Part shown: positions 12,404 through 61,509 of the stretch, piece after piece
Position numbering within the stretch: position 1 is the stretch's first letter
Layout: the number at the start of each line of letters is the position of its first letter
Assembly (NCBI GenBank): GCA_947561585.1
Contig: CANNZV010002620.1
Location: forward strand, 146,184 to 210,183
Origin: Caprella mutica
Taxonomy: Eukaryota; Arthropoda; Malacostraca; Amphipoda; Caprellidae
Length of the DNA: 64,000 bases
Direction: 5' to 3'
Notes under the pieces: generated by a model
Databases searched by the model: none
The model's input: only the letters and a program-made list of their open reading frames with translations
Told to the model about the DNA's origin: nothing
Program-made: the position numbers and the translations under genes

Positions 12404-14212
12404 TAGTTCTTGTCCAATTTTTTTTCACATGACTTCGGTTGAGCTAAGTACTGACTACCAATAAAAAGGTAATTCAAAATTTTAACCAATGGGCTTTGTT
12501 CCCGCGCAATCTACCGTCAGTTACCTAGGCATTGTTAATCTGTTGAGGATTATTGTACCCGTGATGATACCATTTTGACTATTTATAATCAATGTTTACA
12601 TTGTGATATCTCCTTAATCTCACTTCTCCATAGTGATTCTGATCTTATTATATTTTTAGGGTCACTATTACTCAAATGTACTAGCCTACTTAATTTATTC
12701 ATTATATTACTTTAGTAAAGGCATTGCATATCATATAATGTTCTAAAGATTGTTACTAGGTAGAACTCTATATCTTTTTCAGCAAGATAGCACAGTAAAA
12801 TTAAAAAGATAGGTAGTCTCGCGCAAGCAAAAAAGCGCGCCAAAATGTTCTGGTGGGAATGTGGTTGACCAGACATCATTAAATCAATGAAATTAGACTA
12901 TTTATCTGTTTAATTATACTGTACACATATTGAGAATATTCTCGATAATCAGAAATCATCTCATTTCAATTTTTGTACTTAATCTTATGTAAGTTTTTGT
13001 AAATAGTTCATGTGTTTAATTTAATAAATGTCACAGTTTAAGGTACCTATCAACTTTAAGAAATAAATTGTGCTATTTATTAGTTTACCACACTATGCAT
13101 TGTAAATATTGTTAATGAAGATGTATGACGTATGTTCGTATATACGTGTGTGTTTGTGTGTGTGTTTGTGCGTTAGTGTCTATGATTGGCTGAAATATTC
13201 TCACAAGAAGTGCCATCTGTCGCCAGAAAGAAGTGGCGAGTTTTTTGTCAGATTATTTTAGTTCTCATCAAAAAATAAACATTCTTTTTATAACTCCTGA
13301 GTAATTTTAGCTCTAAAATTATAAAACCCTTTTTTCAAATTTTCTGTATTTATTCTGTATATCGAGTCAATTGTAGATAGGAGAATGCACTTTTGTATAT
13401 TTAATAAAGATTCTTTTTAAAAAAAGTTTCTTTAATTTAACCTATTCAATAGTTATTAGAAGTAGTACAGATCCATTGTGTATCATCGCTATTTGTTTCA
13501 AATATATAAGCTATTTCTGATTCAATTGGGGAAAAATTAAATTTCTGATTAGAATTTATGGTTAATTGAATTTATTTTGAACTGAATTCTATGATGATGT
13601 AAATTTTCTAGTTGACAAACTGTGTATAGTTACTCAGTATGAAGACGCCAATTCTAGTCGCATATAACGCCACCTCTCGTGCTTAGTATAAAAAATAAAG
13701 TCATTAAATATTATTTAAATATTTTTCATTCAAGTTATCTTTCAATCAATTTTTTAAAAAATTTAGTTTCCTAGAAAGATACCTAAAGAGGAACATGGAG
13801 TTTGTAGAGTTACTTCCTAAAAATGATGTTTACTATAGATTAGATATTAAGTGATATTAAAGAAATCGATCCATGAAATAATATATAGAGGGAAGCTCAC
13901 CATGAAACACTATAAATCCTAATTTTAACAAAATAAAATCATAACGTGAATAATCTAACATACAAAAATTTTGGTATTACCATAATCCGTTACCAAACTA
14001 TTGTTCAATTATAATCAGCCATCCTATCGCATTTTGCATTTCAGTTTCTTTAATTAAAAACGGTTAGGTATAATGAAGGTTGGTAGCTTAAGAAGAATAT
14101 ATTCAGTTACCTATTTAACCCAGAAAATGAAATAGTGGCAATGTGGCGAATTTAGTAGGTAACGGATGATGGCGGTCTTAATCTACCTACTCAACACACG
14201 AGGAATCAGTTC
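12404..14212. other. Intergenic DNA without recognised genes
   Basis: AT-rich. It contains a GTGTGT-rich patch near 13140-13170. Nothing I could support as coding, RNA or mobile. Confidence 0.5.
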
Positions 14213-14944
14213 CTATCTTCTATATTTCATGGCCGCCACCACACAATCCGCCAGGTACACAATCCCAGCTAGAATTGCGAAAGAAGCCATAGCTATGCCT
14301 TTATCAGTTGTGGAATTGTCGAAAATTGTTTTTTCGGTGCATCGATCCATGCTGATACCACCGAAAGTGATGAGAAGGAAGGAGAAGACGAAGTTCAAAG
14401 TCACTTCCTGAAAAAAATAAGATACAAATTTAAGGAAAAATCTTTAATTGTGAATCTTAGAAAAATGTAGGTTTTCAAATTCCTTGGTCTGATGGAACAA
14501 TCTTGTATGACGCTTTATAATTGCCTAAAGAATTCATAAGAATATTTCATATTCAAATGAAAGGAAAAAAAAGGAAATTCAGTATTGATAGAGAAAGTGA
14601 TACCTATCTACTAATGACAATATTAGAGAGCCTAAGCTTTACAGTTAAAAATAAATCTTAATTAAACTGATAAGAGTGTCGTAAGTAACTCTAAGCTCTG
14701 CACAAGAATGTAAGTTTCAATTAACAAACTAATTAGTATAAAGTATCTCAAACTTGCTCACCATAATAGTTTGCTGGAGTTCCATGTTACCATTCAGGTA
14801 GACAATCAAGAGAAGCGGAGTGACAATCATGCAGCAAACTGTTGAACCCACACCGAAGAAAAGACAATCTACAGTCAATAGTCCCAATAGATTAAAATCT
14901 TCAAAGCAAGCTCGTAGTATTCCGAAAGATACCAGTACGAATAA
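14213..14944 (-). CDS. Small multi-pass (MARVEL-like) membrane protein, last two exons
   Basis: Exons 14762-14944 and 14213-14407 join in phase 0 (acceptor CATGCAG, donor ATG|GTGAGC, acceptor TTTCAG) and end with TAG at 14213-14215. The 125 residues contain long hydrophobic segments: one around CLFFGVGSTVCCMIVTPLLL, one around LNFVFSFLLITFGG, and one around MASFAILAGIVYLADCVVAA. The last is preceded by DKG and followed by a short basic tail (MKYRR). This resembles the last part of insect four-pass MARVEL or septate-junction proteins, including the 'G.VYL.D' final helix. The first exon(s) with the start codon lie further right and were not found. The exact family is an inference. Confidence 0.6.
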
Positions 14945-15216
14945 CTGCATGAGAAAAGTAGTATCAATAACAAAGTTTTAGCTTGTTTTACAAAATAAGA
15001 ACTGTACTATGGGTAGTCGATGTCCTTGAATTTTTATGAATATATTACAAATAGCCAAGGGGATTACTTGGCATTACAATTTTGTTATCAGACGAAATAG
15101 AACCTTGGAACGTTATCTAAATTGATAAAATATTTCTTATGTATACGTTTACGAGACCTGTCTAAAAATTATCCGACTTTTAATATTTCTGTGCGAAGTA
15201 AAACGATAATGCAGCG

Positions 15217-16376
15217 CATGGTATAATAAATTAACAGGTATGCTCGCACGCAGGGTCATCAACCCACCCTAAACGCACTACGAATAGTGTGACGTCACGT
15301 GGATCCTGAAATGCTCTTAATTCATAATTAAAATAGAAAAAACAGTGTAATAATTTGAATGTTATAAGTATATATGGTTAACAATATTGTTAATTTCTTC
15401 GATAATAGGAAGAAAAAAAACTATTTTATGAGATAGGTAACAATAGTATAATATAAAATTAAAATACTTTGGTGATATAAATCGACCTTTAATCAATAAC
15501 ATACACTGGTTGGAGCTTTTCTTCAATCTACTTAGGTACCTAGTGAGAGTTTCTCTTTTTATCAAAAGTACAGAAGATAGTGTAAATTAGTTATATATAA
15601 AGATTTTGTTCCTAGGTATCTAATACATAATAGGTACTATTTTCGCCATCGATAAAGTGACCTATTCTTTTCCAAAATAGAGAATGGTTGATGTTTAGAT
15701 ATCTTGCTTGGTATCAGTGTACCTACTTTAGGCTACCTATTGAGAGGTATAGGTACCTACCTACAGTGTATGTACTTATTGAGAGGTAGGTACAGTGAAT
15801 CTACTCATTGCGAGGTAGGTACCTACGTAGCCTACCTACAGTGTAGACTGTGTAGTTACCTATTGAGAGTTAGGTACCTACCTACAGACTACAGTGTAGC
15901 TACCTATTTAGAAGTAGTTGCCTACCTATAGTGTAGCTATAGCTATTTATAGGTAGGTACCTACATATAGTGTAGCTGCCTATTTAGAGGTAGTACCTAC
16001 CTACCGACGGTGTACCTACCTAATGAGAGGTAGGTACTTAATCAATTAAGATTAAAACCATCCCTTCTTCTAAAATTATGTTCCCAATCACTTTCTCAAC
16101 TGTAGATATTTTGGGAACCTAATTAGTTTAATTGCATTATGTACAGCAACTTCAAAACTCCCAAATTCTGCACAGACCATTGCCATTATTAGGTTATTAT
16201 TTAATTTTTTTGTATAAGACTACTCCAGTTGCAGTTTGGCATGCATGTACGAATACAGTAGCGCGCTAAAAGTAAACAATGTATGTGGGATCCACGTGAC
16301 GTCACAAGCAAGATGTGCAAATCATGAATCATTTTTGGTTTTCTACCAAGCATACCTGTTAAGTTATTATACCATG
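15217..16376. mobile_element. 1.16-kb inverted-repeat element with CRE-like arm ends
   Basis: CATGGTATAATAA...TTAACAGGTATGC...GTGACGTCACGTGGATCC at 15217-15306 reappears inverted at 16288-16376. The arms are about 90 bp with a diverged middle. The interior holds the GTAGGTACCTACC array and plain AT-rich DNA; no transposase is visible. I read it as a non-autonomous DNA element. Confidence 0.6.
15716..16035. repeat. Degenerate GTAGGTACCTACC minisatellite
   Basis: Repeated blocks of 'CTACAGTGTAGCTACCTATT(T/G)AGAGGTAGGTAC', about 40-60 bp each and variably deleted. The blocks are rich in the palindromes GGTACC and GTAGGTACCTAC. Lies inside the inverted-repeat element. Confidence 0.75.
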
Positions 16377-16671
16377 TAAAATTCTGTCTCAGTTTATAAT
16401 GGTATTATTAAAGAACAATAATAGTGAAAGATGAAATTATGAGTACTAAAATGTGTAGTTTATTTATTAAATGCGGATAACATCGTTAACCGTGGTAAAA
16501 TGATACGTAACATTAGTAATTTTAACATGTTTTGACATTTATTTAACATAAGATTTGAGAGGAAAATTCGGTCTCGGAAATTTTGATCTCGGAATATTTT
16601 GTCTCAGGTATATATAAAACTTATGAATTAGATGTATAGGGGGGCGTGCAGCCCCCAGAACCCCCTGGCAT

Positions 16672-16740
16672 GCAATCATTAAGTGTGTGGTACAGCAAAC
16701 TAGTTGGTACAGCAAATTACATAACTGTCATTTTGAGAGG
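16672..16740. repeat. Dispersed repeat, copy 2 (VQQTSxYxKLHN-type)
   Basis: CAATCATTAAGTGTGTGGTACAGCAAACTAG... shares about 60 bases with copies at 16-70 (plus) and 47090-47157 (minus). In all three the same frame reads VQQTSxYxxLxN. The unit could be the conserved edge of a larger transposon. Confidence 0.6.
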
Positions 16741-16965
16741 TCATTTATAATTCTAAGACAGAATATTCCGAGACCGAAATTTCCGGCTACCCACAGAGCG
16801 ACTGACATGCTGTTCGAGGGTGACAAAATTCGCGCATGGACTGTGCTATCACTACAATATGAAAAAGTGGCGCCGTTTTATTGTCTCTATTTCGCACAGA
16901 AAAAAACGAAAGTCGAATATACTTTTTGGATATTAAATATAGGTAATATTCCTGTGTGTGGCCAG

Positions 16966-17037
16966 AGGCAGACCCAGACCCAGGATAACTTGGTTCAAAG
17001 ACGGAGTGGAGCTCTACACTCACAACTATACTTCCAG
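16966..17037 (+). CDS. Candidate isolated immunoglobulin-domain exon
   Basis: Between a pyrimidine-poor acceptor (GTGTGTGGCCAG) and a GTGAAT donor, 72 bases read [x]GRPRPRITWFKDGVELYTHN plus YTS. G-x-P-x-P-x-I-x-W-F-K-D-G is a classic beta-strand C motif of I-set Ig domains, and phase (2 in, 2 out) suits an internal exon. I did not find the preceding or following exons. It may belong to a gene whose other exons are far away or lost, or be a relic. The same DNA is open in other frames, so this rests on the protein motif alone. Confidence 0.5.
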
Positions 17038-18231
17038 GTGAATTCTTTGTCGATAGAGTTACAGTGAAGTACTGGATCCATCACTGGCTACCAATTTGTG
17101 CTCCAAAATATCCACCACAAGTCAGTTTTAATTATTCATTATTGTCTTTAATCTTCAGGAGACACTTGTGAATAATATGATTTGAATTATTGTTAAAAAA
17201 TTATCTCACCAGAAATATCTTTGATTTTGAAATGAATTTTCTCAAAATTTTGTGAATTGATGTTGGATTTGAATGTTTATTAGTACTATAAAAGATCTTT
17301 TATCATCATTGTATCACCCTTAGAAAAAAAAATCTATTTGATTCAGTCCTTTTTTATATATTATGATGAAGAAAATATATGCTTTTGAAGGAAGAATGTT
17401 AAGAACCGGCTATGTCCTTCGATAGAGAACTAACATTCTTGACAACTATGTTGAAATCTACCTACATCTCTTCTAGTTTATTAAGTAAAATCATTGACTT
17501 CTTAAATATAATCTCAATTATCAGCTTGATGTACTCACAATTTCCACCACTTTAAGGATTCCCCCGGGGGTTTTCATATAATCTCCTGAAAAAGCCATCT
17601 TTCTTTCTTGCCTTGACCACCTGTACTACTACCTGGTATCACGAGAGCCTTCTTATCACTGATGCATAATTATTATTGGTAATTTATTGAGGCACAGATA
17701 AGAAGTACAGTCAAAGAAAATAATTTCTTCACAGCCTACTAATTTCATAATCCCAAAAAAGAAATTGTAGTACCTAATTGTAATGCCTGAAATCGTCTGA
17801 TAGTCCATGGTTTTACATGATTATTGGGGTTTTGCTGAAGAAGATATTTCAACAAGTTTCAAGTGGTAACTTCCGAACTGATCTAGACCATATATAAATA
17901 TCATGAAAAACTCGCCAATGAACATAACCGCGCAAGGTGAGATCTGGTCGTTCAAATTGGTGCCATACACTGTGATACTATTAGAAATTCGTAACCTTCC
18001 CAGCTAGACTTCCCCTGCGGGACCCCAGTTTAAAAGTTCCCTTCCAATCAATTTTTTTATTGTTTTAGGCTAAAGTTTATTATCATTTTGCTGCGAATCC
18101 CATGAAATTTGATAGCATATTTTTAATTTCATTAGCTTTTAAAGATATTTAAAATGAAACTGTAGGTACAATACCCATTTTCCTTCTGACTTGCCCTTTT
18201 CAGTCTGAAGAAAAAGAATGTACACAAATTG

Positions 18232-18255
18232 NNNNNNNNNNNNNNNNNNNNNNNN
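18232..18255. other. Assembly gap (N)
   Basis: A run of 24 N; true size unknown. Confidence 1.
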
Positions 18256-18432
18256 ATGCGGAACCTTTACCTTAATCTATTTTGGTTTTAATGTGAAAAT
18301 GTCACCTTAAACAACTAAAATCTTAAGTATCAACTGGATATACTCACAATGTACACACTCAGGAGTTTTTCATATATTTTAGTGAAAAGCCATTCTTCCT
18401 GGTATGACCGTAGGTTTCTTATAAGTTATCAC

Positions 18433-18586
18433 TAGGGTTGTGACAATATGCATTTAAAATCAAACGAAATTAAATGGTATCGAATACTATAAACCGCTGG
18501 TTTAGAACGATTCAATAATCTTTAATTCAATCCGTCTATAATGTTTTAAGGATCTATGATTTTGAATGCATATTATCACAACCCTA
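18433..18586. mobile_element. hAT-like MITE, copy 1, with perfect 8-bp target duplication
   Basis: The ends TAGGGTTGTGACAATATGC and GCATATTATCACAACCCTA are inverted. GTTATCAC flanks both sides (18425-18432, 18587-18594). The paralogous sequence at 17651-17680 reads CTTATCACTGATGCATAATT, i.e. the unoccupied site. Further copies: 39451-39629, 45605-45778 and 51025-51198. Confidence 0.8.
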
Positions 18587-18640
18587 GTTATCACTGATGC
18601 ATAATTATTATTGGTAATTTAGTGACACATAGATAGTAAG

Positions 18641-18844
18641 TACAGTCAAAGAAAGTAATTTCTTCACTGTTTACTAATTTCATGTTAACAAAATAGAAAC
18701 TTTACTAATTGTAAAGCTTGTAGATATTTTAAAATTGGTTTAAAACGACACCAAATTTGGAAGGCTGGAAGATAATAGAAAATTAGAAAACTGAGATTTG
18801 TGAAATTAGCATATAATGCAGTGATTCTTTTTCTCTGATAGTAT
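18641..18844. mobile_element. Tc1/mariner-type MITE (CAGTCAAAGAAA ends), copy 1
   Basis: TA-CAGTCAAAGAAAGTAATTTC at the left and an inverted ...TTCTTTTTCTCTGATAGTA-TA at the right. The TA borders fit the superfamily. A better preserved copy is at 35363-35546. Confidence 0.6.
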
Positions 18845-19736
18845 AGTGACTCTTTTCTCCGGTAGTACCTACCTCATTACGTCTTGTGAAATGGTCTTGA
18901 TGACTTCATTAGATCGTATCTTATCAGTACGATAAGCCTTATCTATGGACCATCAAACTATAATCAATGTGGTGCAAAATAGTGGAATGAACGGAATAAT
19001 ATTATTTAGGTAGTAGGTTTTTTTTTTATTTTTTGTAGTACCTGGCCTTTCAGATTACTAAAAAGAAAACTATAATTTAACTTATTGGTTATATTCTTGG
19101 ATATCGTATTAAAATGTTGCAAAAAAGAGCAAGAAAAACTATGCAAATTTGAATATCCTTTTGATATAGTAAATATTTTGAAATATTTTCTCCTGTAACA
19201 GTTACCCTCAAAACTCTTTCGATAAATTAGTTACAAAATACAAAAAAATTCAAGTTATCAATACAAAAAAAAAAAGTTCAATGTTATAAAACGACAGAAA
19301 AATATTAAGTTGATCTAGAAATGCCTATTCTATCAAATTACTTTAAACACAGTAACAGTAACCAAAATATTTGTGTTCAGTACTGCCAGACGTATGACGG
19401 ATCTTAATTAATGGATTACAGGTAAAAATTGTGGATAGAGGAAGTGGTGATACTATCCATAACGTTCAAAAAAAATTTGACTGTATAAGTTACAATGAAA
19501 TTCGGACAAAAAAACACGTATTTTAACTATTTCGCTCTTTTGCATGAACAACGTCATAAACACAAAAAAAATGTAGTTTTTGAGCTATTCGTAATATTCC
19601 ATATAGTCATATAATCTTAAAATACTGATATTTTGGGCAAAGTTTTATATTTGTAGCTCAAAAATTGACCACTGGAGAGTCTAAATGTTCTAATTCTAAA
19701 TTAAATATTTTAGATTTTTAACATGAGAAAATATAA

Positions 19737-19796
19737 TGGTGGGCCATAGAAGATTAGGTTGGGAAACCTTCTTAATCTTCTATGGCCCACCATAAC
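19737..19796. repeat. Short fold-back repeat (ATGGTGGGCCATAGAAGATTA)
   Basis: TGGTGGGCCATAGAAGATTA is followed by its inverted copy about 15 bases on. A related fold-back (TATGGTGGGGCCA...TGGCCCCACCATA) is at 45400-45454. Each is about 55-60 bp in all. Confidence 0.6.
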
Positions 19797-20108
19797 TCTC
19801 CCTTGGTATGAACCACCAAAACTGTAAACCACCAAGTCAAGATTTGTGATGCCATGGAATAAATTCATAAAGGAATTCTTTAAAATGAATTAAACCTAAA
19901 TTTCTCAATACATGATACTAAACCTGTTTTTTATTACTGAAATTATTTTAATGAATTAATAAAATTGAAGGGCAACTAGTGTATTTAGGTGAACATAAAG
20001 GTACTATAAGATATGTTACTACGAAGTGAGTGCAGATTGTGTCCCAAAAATGATTTACTCTAAACCAATTCAATAATTCGGTATTTCTTGACCGAGTTGG
20101 ACCATTTA

Positions 20109-20726
20109 GGGCTGATTCACACCATAGCTCCGGTCACGCTCCAGTCACGGTCCGGTCCAATATTCTTTAATGCATTTCACGTAAAGCATTCACACTGGCA
20201 GTGCCGGTCAGGTCTCGCTCCGGTCACGATCCAATCAAAAAATATTTTGACAAGAGCGTGAGCGGAGCGGTGCCGGTGAGAACTACGGTTACCACCGCGC
20301 TCCAGTCACAGTCCAGTTTTATTATTTCAGTTCTTTTTCTTGAATATTGTACAGATACATTACTTCTTACCTTAGAGGCTTTGATGTACAGCCAGTCTTT
20401 ATCTAGGAGTGATTTTTTTTGCAGTGTGGTATGTTCCTTTTCTCAAATCATTTTCAATTTTACAGATTTTTTCAAAAGTTCTAATAGTCATCTGAAAATA
20501 ACTGAAAAATTTAATTTCGTCATCTGTTAGATGAGGATAAAACGAGTAGATATCCTTCATACTTCCAATCTTTTAGCATAGGATGAACTCAAAATCTCTT
20601 CTTCTTGTTTTCTCTCATCCTGTTCACCATCAATTGAGTGCAATGATAATAACTGCAAAATCAGATGATACAGAAGGGACGGGAGCGAGAGCAGACCGTG
20701 ACCGGAGCTATGGTGTGGATTAGCCC
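20109..20726. mobile_element. 618-bp PIF/Harbinger-type non-autonomous element
   Basis: The left end GGGCTGATTCACACCATAGC and the right end GCTATGGTGTGGATTAGCCC are inverted over about 30 bp. TTA flanks both sides (20106-20108, 20727-20729), the 3-bp TWA duplication of this superfamily. The interior has several 'CTCCGGTCACG' repeats near the left end and a non-coding right half; no transposase domain is seen. Confidence 0.75.
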
Positions 20727-20879
20727 TTAAACGATGGATTTTGTTTCTAATCGTAAACTGTCTTCAGAATTTAACTCATTTTATTCAATTTTGAAATATA
20801 GAGCAATTTCTAAAACTTGGTTAGATCTTTCGAGTCAAAACTTCTGGCGGGAGTTAAAAATATTTTTTTACGGTGGCTG

Positions 20880-21075
20880 CACTCACGGATAGAAGAGGAA
20901 AATGAAGAGGTGATTTTAAATGAAACTTACGAGTCTACCTAACACAAAAATCTAAGACCTCGTAGTTGGAGAGCATAACCCTAGCGCTATCCTCTAAAAC
21001 TGCAAGTAGCGTTAAAAAAAGATAAAAGTGGAAAACGACAAAATTTAATCCAAATTACAACAGTTCGAGTCCCTT
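20880..21075. repeat. SINE-like dispersed repeat, copy 1
   Basis: 'GGAAAATGAAGAGGTGATTT', 'GACCTCGTAGTTGGAGAGCA', 'CCCTAGCGCTATCC' and 'ATTACAACAGTTCG' occur in this order here, at 34285-34455 and at 52013-52258 (where the front part is duplicated). The 'TAGTTGGAGAGCATAACC' and 'GTTCGAGTCCC' segments resemble tRNA D- and T-arm promoter boxes, which suggests a SINE; they are further apart than in a tRNA. Confidence 0.5.
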
Positions 21076-21232
21076 CCCTTCCAGAGCCCCTGGGGCCTAT
21101 ATAAGGGTAAATTAAATTCATGGAATACTTAACATTTTTATTCATTACGACACATTTATTTGCAATAAATTTGGATATACAAATTATAATGAAAAACTGA
21201 AATACGGAATTAATAATTTAAAAAACAAAGAT

Positions 21233-21357
21233 TTGGTGCAAATATATACCACATGGTACAAATATATACCACATGGTACTAATATATACCACATGGTACA
21301 AATATATACCACATGGTACAAACATATACCACTTGGTACAAATATATACCACTTGGT
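21233..21357. repeat. 20-bp tandem array with CACATG/CACTTG cores
   Basis: About six units of 'AAATATATACCACATGGTAC', each with the near-palindrome ACCACATGGT. Related in design to the ACCACGTGGT array at 46578-46823. Confidence 0.8.
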
Positions 21358-22446
21358 AAAAGACTTTCCACATCAATCCAGTAAAATGACCTATAATTCT
21401 AATTCACTAAAAGTAGTCAGCAGTCTTAAAAACGTTCAATATTTTGGTTTAAAGACTAGTGTAACAATTTTTGCAGTGACTAATAGATACTATTAGTATC
21501 TAGACTAATAGGTGTACTATTAGTTAATAACTAATGAAATGATCTTATAACTAACTTATTTATTTACATATGGAAGACTTATGTCATTTTGTTATATTTA
21601 ATTGGTACAATGGTGGGAAAACTCACTACCAATTAATAATTTATTATAATATTTAAATATAAGGCACGTCTAACTTTTCTTTATATTATTTATATGGCAC
21701 AATAAACTTATAAAAAATCTAAAGTAAACTATTATATTGCTTTCTTTACAAAATACTATTTAATTTTATCGAAAGATTTAGGTACACATTAAAATACCAA
21801 AAAAACGAAAAACATCAAAAATAACATATTATAAATATAAAGAATTGAATCCCCTAATTTGGGATTCGAACCTCTATGCTTGAAGGTTAGGTAGGTTTCG
21901 ATTAAAAAATTTAATAGTTCGACTTTCCATTTTCACTAAATCTTTGATTTATTTCTAGAATGTCCAAACGAAATGTATATAAATACTAAATAGTAAATAA
22001 TTAATACAATGACTTAATACAAACAATAACAATAAGACTATTTCAGGTAAAATAGGTACAATCTCCGCGATTAAGTAATGCCATCTTTACTAAAGAAATA
22101 GATACCTATCCCATGCTTAAATATATTAAAATAACAATGGAATGTGCAGTTCAGTTAAGAAATCTCATTACACATCGATTCAAAACCTAAAATAATTAAT
22201 ATTTATTAACATTTTGACGAAATTTTCCATTGGTGTTTTTAGAAGAGATGAATTACTGAAAAAAAACTTCCCTAAGTTGGTCATTTTAACAAGGTTTCTA
22301 TTTAGAATAAAGATTTTGATGAATAATAGTCTCAATTTCCAGGTCCAGTAACCCTCAATACTCAATTAGTTTCAAGGAGTTCGTAGGTTTCGAACCGCGG
22401 ATCTTTAGAATGCTAGTATAATTTGTACAACCCTCATTTTCCAAAC
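21358..22446. other. Sequence downstream of sev
   Basis: AT-rich, probably the sev 3' UTR and flank. A TTTATT on this strand (AATAAA on the minus strand) at 22202-22207 is a candidate polyadenylation signal about 240 bases past the 22447 stop. Nothing else is recognised. Confidence 0.4.
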
Positions 22447-59865
<37,419 letters not shown>

Positions 59866-60242
59866 ATCGCTTGGGTTCCTTTTTATTTTATTCATACATT
59901 TCAAATAACTGTCACTGTTTTTCAAGTTATTTTGATTTTGACCCTCAGTCGACACAGACGGGATGGCACCGCACGCAACCGCAAACACAGAGACACTAGC
60001 GTCCTATCCGTCCCACAGCAAAGGAACTACTGAATCCTATCCATTAATAGAGTGACCAACCCACTTCCTCGGTACGCATCCTGCCTAAACACTCCCTCCC
60101 TCCCCCGCCCTCCCTACCCATACTGGCCACCCTCTGATGAATTTACTGCACTTCATTGGCCAGTAAATAACAGTGTTAAGGGGTCCTATTGTTACCCAGA
60201 TGAAAACCTGTAGGTGACCTCTTTCATTTCAATATGGGGAGG
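59866..60242 (-). promoter_or_regulatory. Putative sev upstream region
   Basis: A C-rich, relatively GC-rich patch (60085-60120 on the plus strand) and an inverted CCAAT (ATTGGCC at 60153) precede exon 1. No TATA or initiator can be assigned with confidence, and the transcription start is unknown. Confidence 0.3.
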
Positions 60243-60311
60243 TTAAGTTACGAATTATCAGTCGGTTTCACATCTTCGGTCATATAAGAAAACATGATAT
60301 AATACCTAATT

Positions 60312-61466
60312 TGGTCTAGGACATTTCGTCCTCGGACATCTCGTCCACGGACATTTCGTCCAACGGACAATTTGTCCACGAATTGCTATATTTTGTATTT
60401 TAAAGTGCATATGGGATATATTTTATTTTATTTTTTACTATTACATTAATAGCCAGGTATAAATATATAATATTATTATAGTGATTTAAGCCGAAACATT
60501 TCATATGAATACATAAAATATGTTTATCTATCAATTACAGCTATGAAAGTAGATATGCTAAACGGGTTGACTGTATCATCAAATTATTTACCTCCTTTAA
60601 TATTTTGCATTAATTAATGAGTTATGAGTATCCAAAATATGGAACTGAAATAACAGAGAACTAACAAAACTAAATGTGGAAATGTAAGGAAGAGAATAAA
60701 ATAACTACAATAGAGGTAACTATTAATCATTTTGTATGATTTTATTGTCAGTCCGAAATTATGGAACAGTCAGAAAACACAGACGTGTTTACGTTTATAT
60801 AATTTAACGTAACACTAAAAAGTACTAATATCTGACTATTTATTTTATATCACATTTAATTATCAACCAATTGTTTAGTAGTATATTATACATGTATGTA
60901 TTTTATGTAGTCACTGTTGAAAACAATTTTTGTTATAAAAAATAATTTCTGAACCAATATTGTTTCTAATGAGCTAATCTGAGTACTAATATTGATGTTT
61001 ATGGTAGTTATTGTTAAAATACACTGCAAATAACTGTAGTTATTGTAAATATAGAATAAATGTTTCCGTTTTCTATCTTTATGTACTATAATATCTATGA
61101 GACATGCCTCGCTATTATTACTGCTTATTTAAGACCGATGTACAATAAAAGCGAGGCCTACATGTAATCATTAAATATAGTATTCAGTTTAATTATTTTC
61201 CTATTGCTGGCTAGTAAGAGCAGGAGAAGAAGATTGCTATAACATTTAAAGCAAAGACTATCAAAAATGGGTGTTTTCTACTTTTATATTGCAGAATATT
61301 ATAAATAATATATAAAAAAATAGATACACTACACATTTTAACTATGATACAAAATAAAGCATTTCGTGGACAAATTGTCCGTGGACGAAATGTCCGTTGG
61401 ACGAAATGTCCGTTGGACGAAATGTCCGTTGGACGAAATGTCCGTTGGATGAAATGTCCGTGCACG
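60312..61466. mobile_element. 1155-bp element with GGACGAAATGTCC-repeat ends, 9-bp target duplication
   Basis: Left: TAGGACATTTCGTCC and GGACATCTCGTCC words; right: the inverted words in five 16-bp units (GTCCGTTGGACGAAAT). TACCTAATT flanks both sides (60303-60311, 61467-61475). The interior is AT-rich without coding frames. It is inserted into a GGGTAAGTT-family MITE whose halves are 60243-60311 and 61476-61510. Confidence 0.7.
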
Positions 61467-61509
61467 TACCTAATTATTATTTTATTTTTATTGGTATCCA
61501 TGATACGTG

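Larger units (their letters stand above)
17527..18844. repeat. Two diverged direct copies of a ~270-bp repeat, the second interrupted
   Basis: 17527-17790 and 18334-18720 share 'TCAGCTTGATGTACTCACAAT', 'TTATCACTGATGCATAATTA' and 'TACAGTCAAAGAAAATAATT' in the same order. The second copy is interrupted by the MITE at 18433-18586. From 18641 to 18844 it continues as a TA-flanked CAGTCAAAGAAA inverted-repeat element, also found at 35363-35546. An assembly gap (18232-18255) lies between the copies. Confidence 0.65.

Noticed and set aside
14166..14411. 81-codon plus-strand open frame
   Set aside because: Shadow of the minus-strand membrane-protein exon, which has hydrophobic helices and correct splice junctions.
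16687..17067. 126-codon plus-strand open frame
   Set aside because: It fuses the dispersed repeat with unrelated DNA; the Ig motif at 16966-17037 is in a different frame with splice borders.
21862..21900. tRNA-like T-loop GGTTCGAATCCC (minus strand)
   Set aside because: The flanking bases cannot form a T stem or acceptor stem and no D-arm lies at the right distance.
22387..22410. GGTTCGAAACC on the minus strand as a B-box or tRNA end
   Set aside because: No matching A-box or cloverleaf around it.
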